NCBI GenBank assembly: GCA_038209275.1
Contig: JBBQXW010000246.1
Location: 1-11,059 of the forward strand
Direction of reading: 5' to 3'
DNA length: 11,059 nt
Origin: L227-5C sp038209275
GTDB lineage: Bacteria > Chloroflexota > Chloroflexia > Chloroheliales > Chloroheliaceae
The position numbers and the translations under genes are program-made. The notes under the pieces were generated by a model. It had not been told where the DNA came from. It saw only the letters and a list, made by a program, of their open reading frames with translations, and ran no database searches. Each line of letters starts with the position of its first letter. Position 1 is the stretch's first letter. Positions 1 through 6,574 of this stretch are shown here, piece after piece.

Positions 1-1
1 C

Positions 2-2308
2 GCCTCGTCACAAATAAATCTCGAAGCATCAAATAAGCTGACACAGGCGCAAAAGTGGCGCTGGTGGTGGCCGCCATTGGCTTACCTGATACTCACGTTG
101 GTGCTGACCTGGCCGCTGGTGCTGCACCTGAGCGATAGTATTCCGCGTGGTGAGCCGGATAGCTGGCAAAGCATCTGGGATTTTTGGTGGATGCGCCAGA
201 GTTTGTTCGAGCGCCACGCTAATCCTTTTTCGACCCAGCTTTTATTTTACCCCTACCGGGTTGACCAACCGCTCAGTCTCTATATTCATCACCTGCTCCA
301 ACCTTTAATTAGCGTTCCGGCAGGATTAATTAGTTATATTATCGGCTACGCTTTCGCCTATAATCTAATCATTTTGGTCGGCTTCACTACCGCAGGCTGG
401 GCCATGTACGCCCTGGCAAACTATTTCATCCAGAACCGGGTTGCCGCCTTTGTCGCGGGTGCCTTCTATACCTTCTCTATCTTCCACTGGCACAACCTCT
501 CGCAAGGTCAGCCAATGGTTTTCTGGTCGCAATGGCTGCCACTTTATATTTTGCTTTTGCACAAGTCTTTTAGTTTTCAGTCAGAAGAAAATCCTCCATC
601 CTCAATTAATCGTCAATCGTCAATCGTCAATCGTCAATTCTTTTACCCCATGCTGGCGGGCCTGACCCTGGCGCTGACCACCTACACCGACCTTTATTAT
701 ACTTTGCATTTATTGCTTTATTCTGCCGTTTTTTTCGGCTGGTTGTTGCTTAAAGCCTTAGTAAGATGGTTCAGGGACAAAGGGCGAACGCAATTAGCCC
801 CTACCGATACCGAACAACAAGGGCGAGGCAACCGAGCCAATACCAATCCATTCCTCGTTCCTCGTTCCTCGTTCCTCGTTCCTCGTTCCTTAGTCTTGCG
901 TTTTGGAATAATTTTCGGTCTGTGGGCGGTGCTGGTGACGCTACCGATTTTTGGGTTGGTGACGCACCGCAACGACCCGGCGATTAAGTATGCCGAGGAA
1001 ATTCAAATTTCGATTTTGCAATCGGCGGCAGTACCTTCGCTTTTTACGCCATCGCGGGGGGCAGACCGCAGTTGGTTGCCGTTCTTTATCGGCTTCACTA
1101 CGCTGGCGCTGGCGGCGCTGGGGGTGTGGCAAAGCAAGCGGCGGGGTTGGTGGTGGCTGGCGCTGGCGTTGGGCGGGTTGGTGATGACGCTAGGGCCATA
1201 TTTGCGCTTCGACCAGCGTCAGGTCGAGGAAGCCGTACATAACTTACCCTTGCCCTATCTGTGGCTGAGTCAATTGCCATTGGTAAATAATAGCCGCAGC
1301 CCGGTGCGCTTTATGGGATTGGCCCAGGTTGGTTTGTGCTTGCTGGCGGGCTGGGGTATCGTCTGGCTGAGTACGCAGGTAGCACGCTGGAAAATTGCCC
1401 GGCGCTTTGCTACGGGCGGGGTGGCGGCTCTGGCTTTGCTGGTGTTTTTCCTGGAAACCAATTCGATACCGTTGAACCTGGAAAAATTGCCGCAGCCCGC
1501 GCTTTTTGCTCAGATTAAAAACGAGCCATCAAATTTTGCGCTGCTGGAATTGCCTCTCACCGGGCATTACATTGAAGATACCCGCCGGATGTATTATCAG
1601 GCGCTGCACGAGCATCCGATTAGTAGCGGCTACATTGCCCGCAAAGTTTTCGATTACCAGCGCGACCCGTCTTCCCCGTTCGGCTATTTCTTTGATATTT
1701 TCCCGCCAAAAGCCGAACCAATATTTCTGAGCGAAAAACAAGCAACTCCGCTCCGAATACTGAACTTTTATAACTTCGGTTACGTTATAAACTACAGGGA
1801 CGATTACAAAGCCGGAAGCGATTGGCAATTCAGCAATGCCGAAAAATACTTGCAACAACTTTTCGGACGTGGACCGGATTATCAGGACGAGTTGATGACG
1901 GCCTATCGTCTAGCGCCCGACCCGGCTAAAAACAAACCGATTTTTTGGCGAACGGCTGGTTTTTCTGAGGCGGAAAAGCGCGGTGACGGCGTGCCGTTTC
2001 GCTGGGCCAACGACGAAAGTGCTTTTGTAGATGTAATCAATCCTGAAGCGGGCAATCTGAATCTGAAATTTTCAGCCTGGAGTTTTGGCGTAGAAGACGA
2101 CCTGAAATTCTTGCTCAACGGCACTGAAATCGGGCGGCTGCACGTCACTACCGCGCCGCAAGATTACACGCTGACCCTAAAACTTCCGGCTGGCCCGCTC
2201 CGATTGGAAATTCGCAGCAGCCAACCTGCCCGCCTACCCGCCGAATTTGGCGGCAGCACCAGCGACAAGCGGCAACTAAGTTTTGCCCTGGCGAATCTGG
2301 GCGTTTGA
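2..2308 (+). CDS. GT-C-type multi-pass membrane glycosyltransferase-like protein (5' end outside window)
   Basis: The product is a large integral membrane protein, probably of the GT-C class that transfers sugars from polyprenyl-phosphate donors outside the membrane; acceptor and sugar are unknown. The frame is open to the left edge. The TTG at 77 lies inside the first membrane helix, and the paralogue at 6575-8872 has a comparable basic N-terminal tail, so the true start is probably a few codons left of base 1. After helix 1 comes a loop with conserved D-x-WQ, WW and NPF residues and a YP pair (about nt 158-275), resembling the acidic first loop of GT-C enzymes. Many hydrophobic helices follow to about nt 1460. 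The distal part keeps a MYxQxxHxxPIxxGYxARK pattern (about nt 1588-1645) shared with the paralogue, then ends in a beta-rich domain (about nt 1940-2300). Three insertions derived from DNA repeats lie between helices. Membrane nature is certain; the enzymatic class is inferred. Confidence 0.8.
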   Translation, partial: ASSQINLEASNKLTQAQKWRWWWPPLAYLILTLVLTWPLVLHLSDSIPRGEPDSWQSIWDFWWMRQSLFERHANPFSTQLLFYPYRVDQPLSLYIHHLLQPLISVPAGLISYIIGYAFAYNLIILVGFTTAGWAMYALANYFIQNRVAAFVAGAFYTFSIFHWHNLSQGQPMVFWSQWLPLYILLLHKSFSFQSEENPPSSINRQSSIVNRQFFYPMLAGLTLALTTYTDLYYTLHLLLYSAVFFGWLLLKALVRWFRDKGRTQLAPTDTEQQGRGNRANTNPFLVPRSSFLVPRSLVLRFGIIFGLWAVLVTLPIFGLVTHRNDPAIKYAEEIQISILQSAAVPSLFTPSRGADRSWLPFFIGFTTLALAALGVWQSKRRGWWWLALALGGLVMTLGPYLRFDQRQVEEAVHNLPLPYLWLSQLPLVNNSRSPVRFMGLAQVGLCLLAGWGIVWLSTQVARWKIARRFATGGVAALALLVFFLETNSIPLNLEKLPQPALFAQIKNEPSNFALLELPLTGHYIEDTRRMYYQALHEHPISSGYIARKVFDYQRDPSSPFGYFFDIFPPKAEPIFLSEKQATPLRILNFYNFGYVINYRDDYKAGSDWQFSNAEKYLQQLFGRGPDYQDELMTAYRLAPDPAKNKPIFWRTAGFSEAEKRGDGVPFRWANDESAFVDVINPEAGNLNLKFSAWSFGVEDDLKFLLNGTEIGRLHVTTAPQDYTLTLKLPAGPLRLEIRSSQPARLPAEFGGSTSDKRQLSFALANLGV
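611..638 (+). repeat. Heptanucleotide tandem repeat CGTCAAT x4 inside the first gene
   Basis: Four perfect copies of CGTCAAT lie head to tail within the coding frame and are translated as an RQSSIVNRQ-type peptide. The related protein at 6575-8872 has no matching peptide here, so this is an insertion in a cytoplasmic or periplasmic loop. Because the unit is 7 bp, gain or loss of one copy would shift the frame. Confidence 0.85.
780..805 (+). repeat. Degenerate half copy of the GGGCGTATGCGATTCGCCCC palindrome
   Basis: This 26-bp stretch matches the right arm of the palindromic element at 7885-7955 and 10475-10544 with about four mismatches. The flanking GGGCG and CCCCTACC are intact. No left arm is visible upstream. 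It sits in the coding frame of the first gene, within a loop that is longer than in the paralogue. Confidence 0.5.
851..892 (+). repeat. Heptanucleotide tandem repeat TTCCTCG x5 plus a partial copy inside the first gene
   Basis: Five perfect TTCCTCG units are followed by TTCCTTA. Read in frame they give a repeating FLVPRSS peptide just before a membrane helix. The paralogous protein lacks it. The 7-bp unit makes any single-unit slippage a frameshift; three units equal 21 bp, which would preserve the frame. Confidence 0.88.
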
Positions 2309-2334
2309 CAAGGCTGTAAATAATCAGTTAGAAT
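2305..2334 (+). promoter_or_regulatory. Putative sigma-70 promoter for the spermidine-synthase-like gene
   Basis: A perfect TTGACA (2305-2310) overlaps the stop codon of the first gene and is followed, after 18 bp, by TAGAAT (2329-2334). Transcription would begin near 2341 and give a leader of about 185 nt that carries the inverted repeat at 2389-2497. This is inferred from the consensus match only. Confidence 0.5.
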
Positions 2335-2388
2335 CCGACGAATCGGCCTGCTCAGTGAAGTACAGGTATTAAAAATTAATTAGGAAGA

Positions 2389-2497
2389 TTAACCACAGAT
2401 GAATTAAGATACACACAGATGAATTAGGATTTTTATAGCATCAAATGTTAAATCTATCTGTGCCAATTGGTGTTTATCGGTGTTCATCTGTGGTTAA
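2389..2497. repeat. 109-bp inverted-repeat element with TTAACCACAGATGAA ends
   Basis: The element is bounded by perfect 15-bp inverted repeats, TTAACCACAGATGAA at 2389-2403 and TTCATCTGTGGTTAA at 2483-2497. Its interior has further degenerate CACAGATGAATT / CTATCTGTG copies. There is no reading frame for a transposase, so it resembles a miniature non-autonomous element. Related TGTTCATCTGT units recur at 10406-10443. It lies in the leader of the next gene, and an in-frame TTG inside it (2467) is not a credible start. Confidence 0.7.
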
Positions 2498-2526
2498 AAA
2501 TTTGTTTTAAAAGGACGGAAGAATTC

Positions 2527-5082
2527 ATGCTCAAAGACCCGGAATCGGTTGGCCTTAGAGACCGCGCCACCCCGGAAAAAATAGTAGAAAACGGCCCGGC
2601 TCAACCGGAACGAATTAGCCTGACCTCGCAATTCGGGGTACTTTTTATTGCAATGGCCTTGCTGATGCTGGAACTGGTGCTAACGCGCATTTTCTCCGTC
2701 ACCATTTATTACCATTTTGCATTTATGGCGGTTTCGCTGGCGCTGTTGGGTACGGCGGTCAGTGGAGTGTGGGTGTATATAATGCCGGGCTGGTTTAGCC
2801 GGGCGCGTTACACCATGCAAGCCCCTATCGCGGCTTTGCTTTTCGCGCTCAGTTGTTGCGTGGCGCTGATAGTTTATTTGAGCATTCCGTTTGCACCAAG
2901 CGCTAACTGGGAGGATTTGCTCAAGACTACCGTGATTTATATGGCGCTGGCAGTGCCGTTCTTTTTTGGCGGATTGTGTATTTCGCTGCCACTCAGCCAT
3001 TTTCCCAAACAGGTCAGCCGGATTTACTTTTTCGATTTAATCGGGGCAAGTTTGGGCTGTTTGCTAACTATTCCGGTACTAAACTTTTTTGGTGGGCCGA
3101 GCGCGATTTTGTTTGTGGGCGTGCTGGGCGCTCTTTCGGCCTTGCTTATGAGCTTTGCGACGGCGCGGCGCTACGTTCGTACACTGAGCGCGGCGGGCTG
3201 TGTGTTCTTTGTTGGACTGCTGGTGTTCAACCTTGTTACTAATGCGATTAACGTTAGCTATGCCAAAGGTGAAGTTGAGCCGAAGAAATATTACGAACAC
3301 TGGAACACTTTTTCGCGCATTGTGGTAATTGACCCGCCCAAAGACACCCAGCCAGTCTGGGGACTAAGCAAAGCCTACAACGAAGCACTGCCACTCTTCT
3401 ATCTGATGAATATTGACGCGCAGGCTGGCACGCCGATTATCAATTTCAAAGGCGATTTCAAAGAGCTAAATTATTTGCGCTGGGACGTGAGTACCGTCGT
3501 ACACACCATCAAGCAGAACGCCCGCCAGCTTTCTATCGGCATGGGTGGTGGCAAGGATATTCTGGCCGGGTTGCTCTTTAACCAGAAAGAAATTGTCGGC
3601 GTTGAAATTAACCCCGACATTGTCAATGCGGTCAAAGGGCAGTTCGGCGATTTCACCGGGCATTTTTACGATGATCCCCGCGTCAAAGTAGTGTTGGACG
3701 AGGGCCGTACCTATTTGACCCAAAGCGGCGAAAAATTCGACATTATTCAGGCATCGCTGATTGATAGCTGGGCCGCTACCAGCGCGGGGGCGTTCGTGCT
3801 AACCGAAAACAGCCTCTACACTAAAGAAGCCTTCAAAATTTATTGGGACAGGCTGAACGAAGGCGGCGTACTGACTATGTCGCGCTTTTATTTGGGAGAC
3901 CGCCCCGACGAAACCATGCGCCTGCTGACACTGGGCATGGAAAGCTGGAAAGAGCAGGGCGTAATTGACCCACGCCAGAATATTGTGGTGATGTTCAGCG
4001 ACGGTATTGCCACCGTCCTGTTCAAAAAAGGGGCAAGCTTTACCAAAGACGAAATCGCTGCGCTGGAAAAGCGCACCGACCAGTACGGTTTTAGTATGCT
4101 TTATGCGCCGGGGGTAGAAGTGCGCGGCCCGGTCGGGAGCGTACAACGGGCGCAACCGATTCAAGAACTGATGAAAACCGCCGATTATTCGACTTTCGTC
4201 AAGAATTACCCGCTTGATATTTCGCCACCAAGCGACAATCGGCCTTTCTTCTTTCATACTCTGCGCTTCGGCGACTCGATTCGGGCCATGCTCGGCATCA
4301 AATTGCCACCCGAAGCCGATAAAGTCCATAGCAAAGGCCCGCTTTCGGTACTGGGCGCACTGCTGTTGATTGTAAGCACGCTGGCGGCGCTGTTTATTTT
4401 CCTGCCGCTTCTGGCTTTGCGCCGCAAATCTGGGGTTAAAACTCAAACTAAAAAAGACGTAAAAGGTAGTCTGCCCTTCATCACCTATTTCTTCTTGCTC
4501 GGTCTCGGCTTCCTGATGGTCGAAATACCGCTTATGCAGCGCTTTAGTCTCTTTTTGGGCCACCCGGTCTACTCGCTCTCGATTACCCTGTTCTCGATTC
4601 TGCTTTTCAGCAGCCTGGGCAGTTCACTAACCGGGCGGGTTGCGCCGGGCAATATCCGTCAGCGCATTATTATGGTTGGTCTTGGTTTAAGTATTCTCAT
4701 TCCGGTCTATATCATCGCATTGCCGCTAATTCTCAACGCGCTGGTCAGCCTGCCTATTCTAGCCAAAGCCCCGATTACGGTTATTTTGCTTGCTCCGCTT
4801 GGTTTGCTGATGGGTATGCCGTTCCCACTCGGCATCAAGCTTTTGAGCGAGGAGCGCGGCTGGATGGTTCCCTGGGTCTGGGGCATCAACGGGGCGATGT
4901 CGGTGGTGGCCTCGGTACTCGCCGTCATTATCGCCATCTACAACGGCTTCAACTTTGCTCTGGCGCTAGGTGCAATCGCTTATTTCCTGGTGCTGCTGCT
5001 GGCCCTCCGCAGCCGCGCCCTGCGCGATACTACCATTTCCTCACCGCAAATCAACCTGACTGACCCGACAGTGGCAAACTAG
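2527..5082 (+). CDS. Membrane-embedded spermidine-synthase-like SAM-binding protein
   Basis: This 851-residue protein combines an N-terminal membrane region of about six helices (residues 34-240), a soluble spermidine-synthase-fold domain (about 258-580), and a C-terminal membrane region (about 603-840). Within the soluble domain GMGGGKD (338-344) is the SAM-binding glycine loop, E360 in VGVEINP is the likely ribose ligand, and DEGRTYL (391-397) matches the usual DGR strand. The catalytic segment reads ASLIDSWAATSAGAF, without the D-x-x-DP-x-GP of true spermidine synthases, so the reaction may be a methyl or aminopropyl transfer to another acceptor. SDNRPFFF (569-576) and GLGFLMVEIPLMQRF (659-673) look like family signatures. 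I chose the ATG at 2527 because AAGGA at 2511-2515 precedes it; upstream in-frame codons belong to a repeat. The family is well supported; the substrate is unknown. Confidence 0.87.
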   Translation: MLKDPESVGLRDRATPEKIVENGPAQPERISLTSQFGVLFIAMALLMLELVLTRIFSVTIYYHFAFMAVSLALLGTAVSGVWVYIMPGWFSRARYTMQAPIAALLFALSCCVALIVYLSIPFAPSANWEDLLKTTVIYMALAVPFFFGGLCISLPLSHFPKQVSRIYFFDLIGASLGCLLTIPVLNFFGGPSAILFVGVLGALSALLMSFATARRYVRTLSAAGCVFFVGLLVFNLVTNAINVSYAKGEVEPKKYYEHWNTFSRIVVIDPPKDTQPVWGLSKAYNEALPLFYLMNIDAQAGTPIINFKGDFKELNYLRWDVSTVVHTIKQNARQLSIGMGGGKDILAGLLFNQKEIVGVEINPDIVNAVKGQFGDFTGHFYDDPRVKVVLDEGRTYLTQSGEKFDIIQASLIDSWAATSAGAFVLTENSLYTKEAFKIYWDRLNEGGVLTMSRFYLGDRPDETMRLLTLGMESWKEQGVIDPRQNIVVMFSDGIATVLFKKGASFTKDEIAALEKRTDQYGFSMLYAPGVEVRGPVGSVQRAQPIQELMKTADYSTFVKNYPLDISPPSDNRPFFFHTLRFGDSIRAMLGIKLPPEADKVHSKGPLSVLGALLLIVSTLAALFIFLPLLALRRKSGVKTQTKKDVKGSLPFITYFFLLGLGFLMVEIPLMQRFSLFLGHPVYSLSITLFSILLFSSLGSSLTGRVAPGNIRQRIIMVGLGLSILIPVYIIALPLILNALVSLPILAKAPITVILLAPLGLLMGMPFPLGIKLLSEERGWMVPWVWGINGAMSVVASVLAVIIAIYNGFNFALALGAIAYFLVLLLALRSRALRDTTISSPQINLTDPTVAN

Positions 5083-5097
5083 CCCTTTCGCTGTAGC

Positions 5098-5167
5098 TGT
5101 AGGAGGGGGCTGCGCCCTCGATTTCTTGGAGTCAAAAGAGAAATCGAGGGCGCAGCCCCCTCCTACA
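5098..5167. repeat. Hairpin repeat element (TGTAGGAGGGGGCTGCGCCC family), copy 1
   Basis: Two perfect 29-bp arms (5098-5126 and 5139-5167) flank a 12-nt loop, starting 15 nt after the stop codon at 5082. A second copy at 10318-10389 has essentially the same arms but an unrelated loop. RNA from either strand would fold into a very stable hairpin that could end or protect transcripts, although no long U-run follows. No transposase is encoded. Confidence 0.88.
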
Positions 5168-5232
5168 ATGGTAATTTGGTAATCTGCCGGTTCTACGTAG
5201 ATAAAGTACAAAGTTTAATTATTGCGAACTGA

Positions 5233-5241
5233 TGGTATATT
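5233..5241 (+). promoter_or_regulatory. Putative extended -10 promoter giving a leaderless transcript
   Basis: TGG precedes TATATT (5236-5241), an extended -10 pattern; the expected -35 position (about 5213-5218) is poor. Initiation six to seven nt downstream would fall on or next to the ATG at 5247. This agrees with the absence of any Shine-Dalgarno sequence before that start. It would drive the four small genes to 6434. Confidence 0.4.
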
Positions 5242-5246
5242 AGAGT

Positions 5247-5453
5247 ATGGATGTTAATGGATGTCTGGATGCTGCCTGGGAAAAATACCAAAATGAACTA
5301 CGAATCGCTGATGATATGGTCAGGAAAGGCAACATTGAAGAGGATGAAATCTTTTCTTTAAGAAAAATGCTCTGCAAATTTTATGAGGAAGATGTAGAAA
5401 GATGCTATCAAGAATTTGAGGGTCGCTCGACTCCAGGACGCAACAGAAGGTAA
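5247..5453 (+). CDS. Small acidic protein of unknown function, duplicated cassette, gene A copy 1
   Basis: I do not recognise this 68-residue protein. It appears all-helical and charged, with no signal peptide or membrane segment, so it should be cytoplasmic. It is about 54% identical (36 of 67 positions) to the product at 5847-6050. The strongest shared stretches are MDxNxCLD at the N-terminus, a central DMVxxG and EDE, and CYQEFEGRSTPG (53-64), invariant in both. Two cysteines (6 and 53) are conserved between the copies. There is no ribosome binding site; an extended -10 ends only 5 nt before the ATG, suggesting leaderless translation. The next gene starts 11 nt downstream, so the two are probably co-translated partners. 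The small size and pairing would fit an immunity, antitoxin or adaptor role, but nothing in the sequence proves this. Confidence 0.7.
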   Translation: MDVNGCLDAAWEKYQNELRIADDMVRKGNIEEDEIFSLRKMLCKFYEEDVERCYQEFEGRSTPGRNRR

Positions 5454-5464
5454 GGGGTGTAAGT

Positions 5465-5836
5465 ATGAATGAAGAAGTAGATTATAGCAAAAGCGTAGAA
5501 GACCTGATTCGGGATTTACAACGGCTTGAAAGAGTTTTTAGTAAGCTCGATGAAACTAACATGCCTGAACACACTAAAGGTTTTGTGCAGGGGGTCACGC
5601 TGGGCCTGACTTATGCCATAAAACCACCCCTACCCTCCGGCGTAAAATTTCTAGAAATGGTTGCGGCAATCTACGAACGAAAATATGGCCTCGAAGCCCA
5701 TGATGAAGCAGAGTCGGCGGAGGGTATCGCGCAAGGATGGGCGTTGCTGGCTGAAAAAATGAAGCAACCAGATTGGGAAGAACGCCAGAAAAGAGCCGAG
5801 AAATACCGACATTGGCCTGATGGTATCGTTGAGTAG
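5465..5836 (+). CDS. Small protein of unknown function, duplicated cassette, gene B copy 1
   Basis: This is an unrecognised 123-residue protein that looks soluble and mostly helical. It is about 59% identical without gaps (73 of 123) to the product at 6063-6434. Invariant blocks are DYSKSVEDLIR (6-16), YERKYGLE (70-77), KQPDWEER (100-107) and KYRHWP (113-118). The middle segment (about 40-60) is more hydrophobic and ends in a PP-x-P turn. Translation is supported by AAGGGG (5452-5457) with a 7-nt spacer, partly overlapping the stop codon of the preceding gene, as expected for translational coupling. Gene A and gene B have been duplicated together, implying that they function together. Confidence 0.75.
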   Translation: MNEEVDYSKSVEDLIRDLQRLERVFSKLDETNMPEHTKGFVQGVTLGLTYAIKPPLPSGVKFLEMVAAIYERKYGLEAHDEAESAEGIAQGWALLAEKMKQPDWEERQKRAEKYRHWPDGIVE

Positions 5837-5846
5837 AGCAAAATAA

Positions 5847-6050
5847 ATGGACATCAACAAATGCTTGGACACCGCATTAAACCAATACTTGAAAGAATTA
5901 GAGTATATTCGAGACATGGTAGAAACTGGCGATGTTGATGAAGACGAGACTGAGACTATGCGGAAAGTAGTCTACCGATTTTATGAGAAGAAAGTAAATG
6001 ATTGTTATCAAGAATTTGAAGGCCGTTCGACACCGGGAACTAACAAGTAA
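5847..6050 (+). CDS. Small acidic protein of unknown function, duplicated cassette, gene A copy 2
   Basis: This 67-residue paralogue of the protein at 5247-5453 has the same architecture: the CLD start with Cys6, an acidic EDE turn, and the CYQEFEGRSTPG tail. It begins 10 nt after the stop of the preceding gene, with only a weak GAG-type binding site, so it is probably translated by coupling to the upstream gene. The central residues have diverged more than the C-terminal motif, which suggests that the tail is the functional or partner-binding part. Function is unknown. Confidence 0.7.
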   Translation: MDINKCLDTALNQYLKELEYIRDMVETGDVDEDETETMRKVVYRFYEKKVNDCYQEFEGRSTPGTNK

Positions 6051-6062
6051 AAGAGGTACAAC

Positions 6063-6434
6063 ATGGATGATGAACTGGATTATAGCAAAAGCGTTGAGGA
6101 TTTAATCCGAGAATTGCGACAGATTGAGCGAACCTTCAGTGACCTAGATACTTCTGCTATGCCTGAATTAACCAAAGGCATGGTACGAGGGATTTTACTG
6201 GGTTTGAGAGTAGCTGTAAATCCACCATCTCCACCTAGCGTAGAATTTCTTAGAATAATTGCCACCGCTTACGAGCGAAAATATGGCTTGGAACCTGAAG
6301 ATACAGTGAAATCGGCGGAATATGTAGCTCAAGCTAAAGCTGATTATGAGGAAATGAAAAAGCAGCCCGATTGGGAAGAGCGCAAAAAGAATTGGGACAA
6401 GTATCGCCATTGGCCTAGTGGTCTCGTCGAGTAG
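6063..6434 (+). CDS. Small protein of unknown function, duplicated cassette, gene B copy 2
   Basis: This 123-residue paralogue of the product at 5465-5836 has exactly the same length and no gaps in the alignment, so both copies appear to be under selection. The binding site AGAGG (6052-6056) lies 6 nt before the ATG, directly after the stop of the preceding gene. The conserved blocks are those of copy 1. Divergence is concentrated in residues 40-66 and 78-99, the most likely specificity-determining surfaces if copies 1 and 2 recognise different partners. No known family is recognised. Confidence 0.75.
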   Translation: MDDELDYSKSVEDLIRELRQIERTFSDLDTSAMPELTKGMVRGILLGLRVAVNPPSPPSVEFLRIIATAYERKYGLEPEDTVKSAEYVAQAKADYEEMKKQPDWEERKKNWDKYRHWPSGLVE

Positions 6435-6456
6435 CAGGAGTTGGGTTTGTCAATAA

Positions 6457-6570
6457 AGCTCCTTTGAGGCAGTGGTAAAAGGGGAACGGAGTATGATACT
6501 GGAAGATAAATTAGACGGCGAAGATGTAGTGCCAGGGTTCGAGCTTAAAGTTAGTGCGCTTTTTGAATAA
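6457..6570 (+). pseudogene. C-terminal remnant of an Uma2-family (DUF820) nuclease gene
   Basis: After an in-frame stop at 6454-6456 the frame reads through EDKLDGEDVVPGFELKVSALFE to a stop at 6568-6570. The LDG(E/G)DV(L/V)PGF...LF pattern is typical of the last residues of Uma2-family PD-(D/E)XK endonuclease-like proteins, which are normally about 180-200 residues. The catalytic part is absent, so this looks like a relic left by deletion. An ATG at 6493 with upstream GGAG could still make a 25-residue peptide. The stop lies 4 nt before the next gene's ATG. Confidence 0.5.
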
Positions 6571-6574
6571 ATGA

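Noticed and set aside
77..79. TTG at 77 as the start of the first gene
   Set aside because: It lies inside the first membrane helix, the frame is open to the left edge, and the paralogue has an N-terminal tail matching the upstream residues.
611..892. CRISPR-like array from the short repeats
   Set aside because: Units are 7 bp with no spacers; these are simple tandem repeats.
2467..2469. TTG at 2467 as the start of the spermidine-synthase-like gene
   Set aside because: The codons from here to 2526 come from the inverted-repeat element, and the ATG at 2527 has a binding site.
3799..4563. Long reverse-strand frame of 254 codons
   Set aside because: It lies antisense to a clearly conserved protein and has a residue composition typical of a shadow frame, with no family marks.
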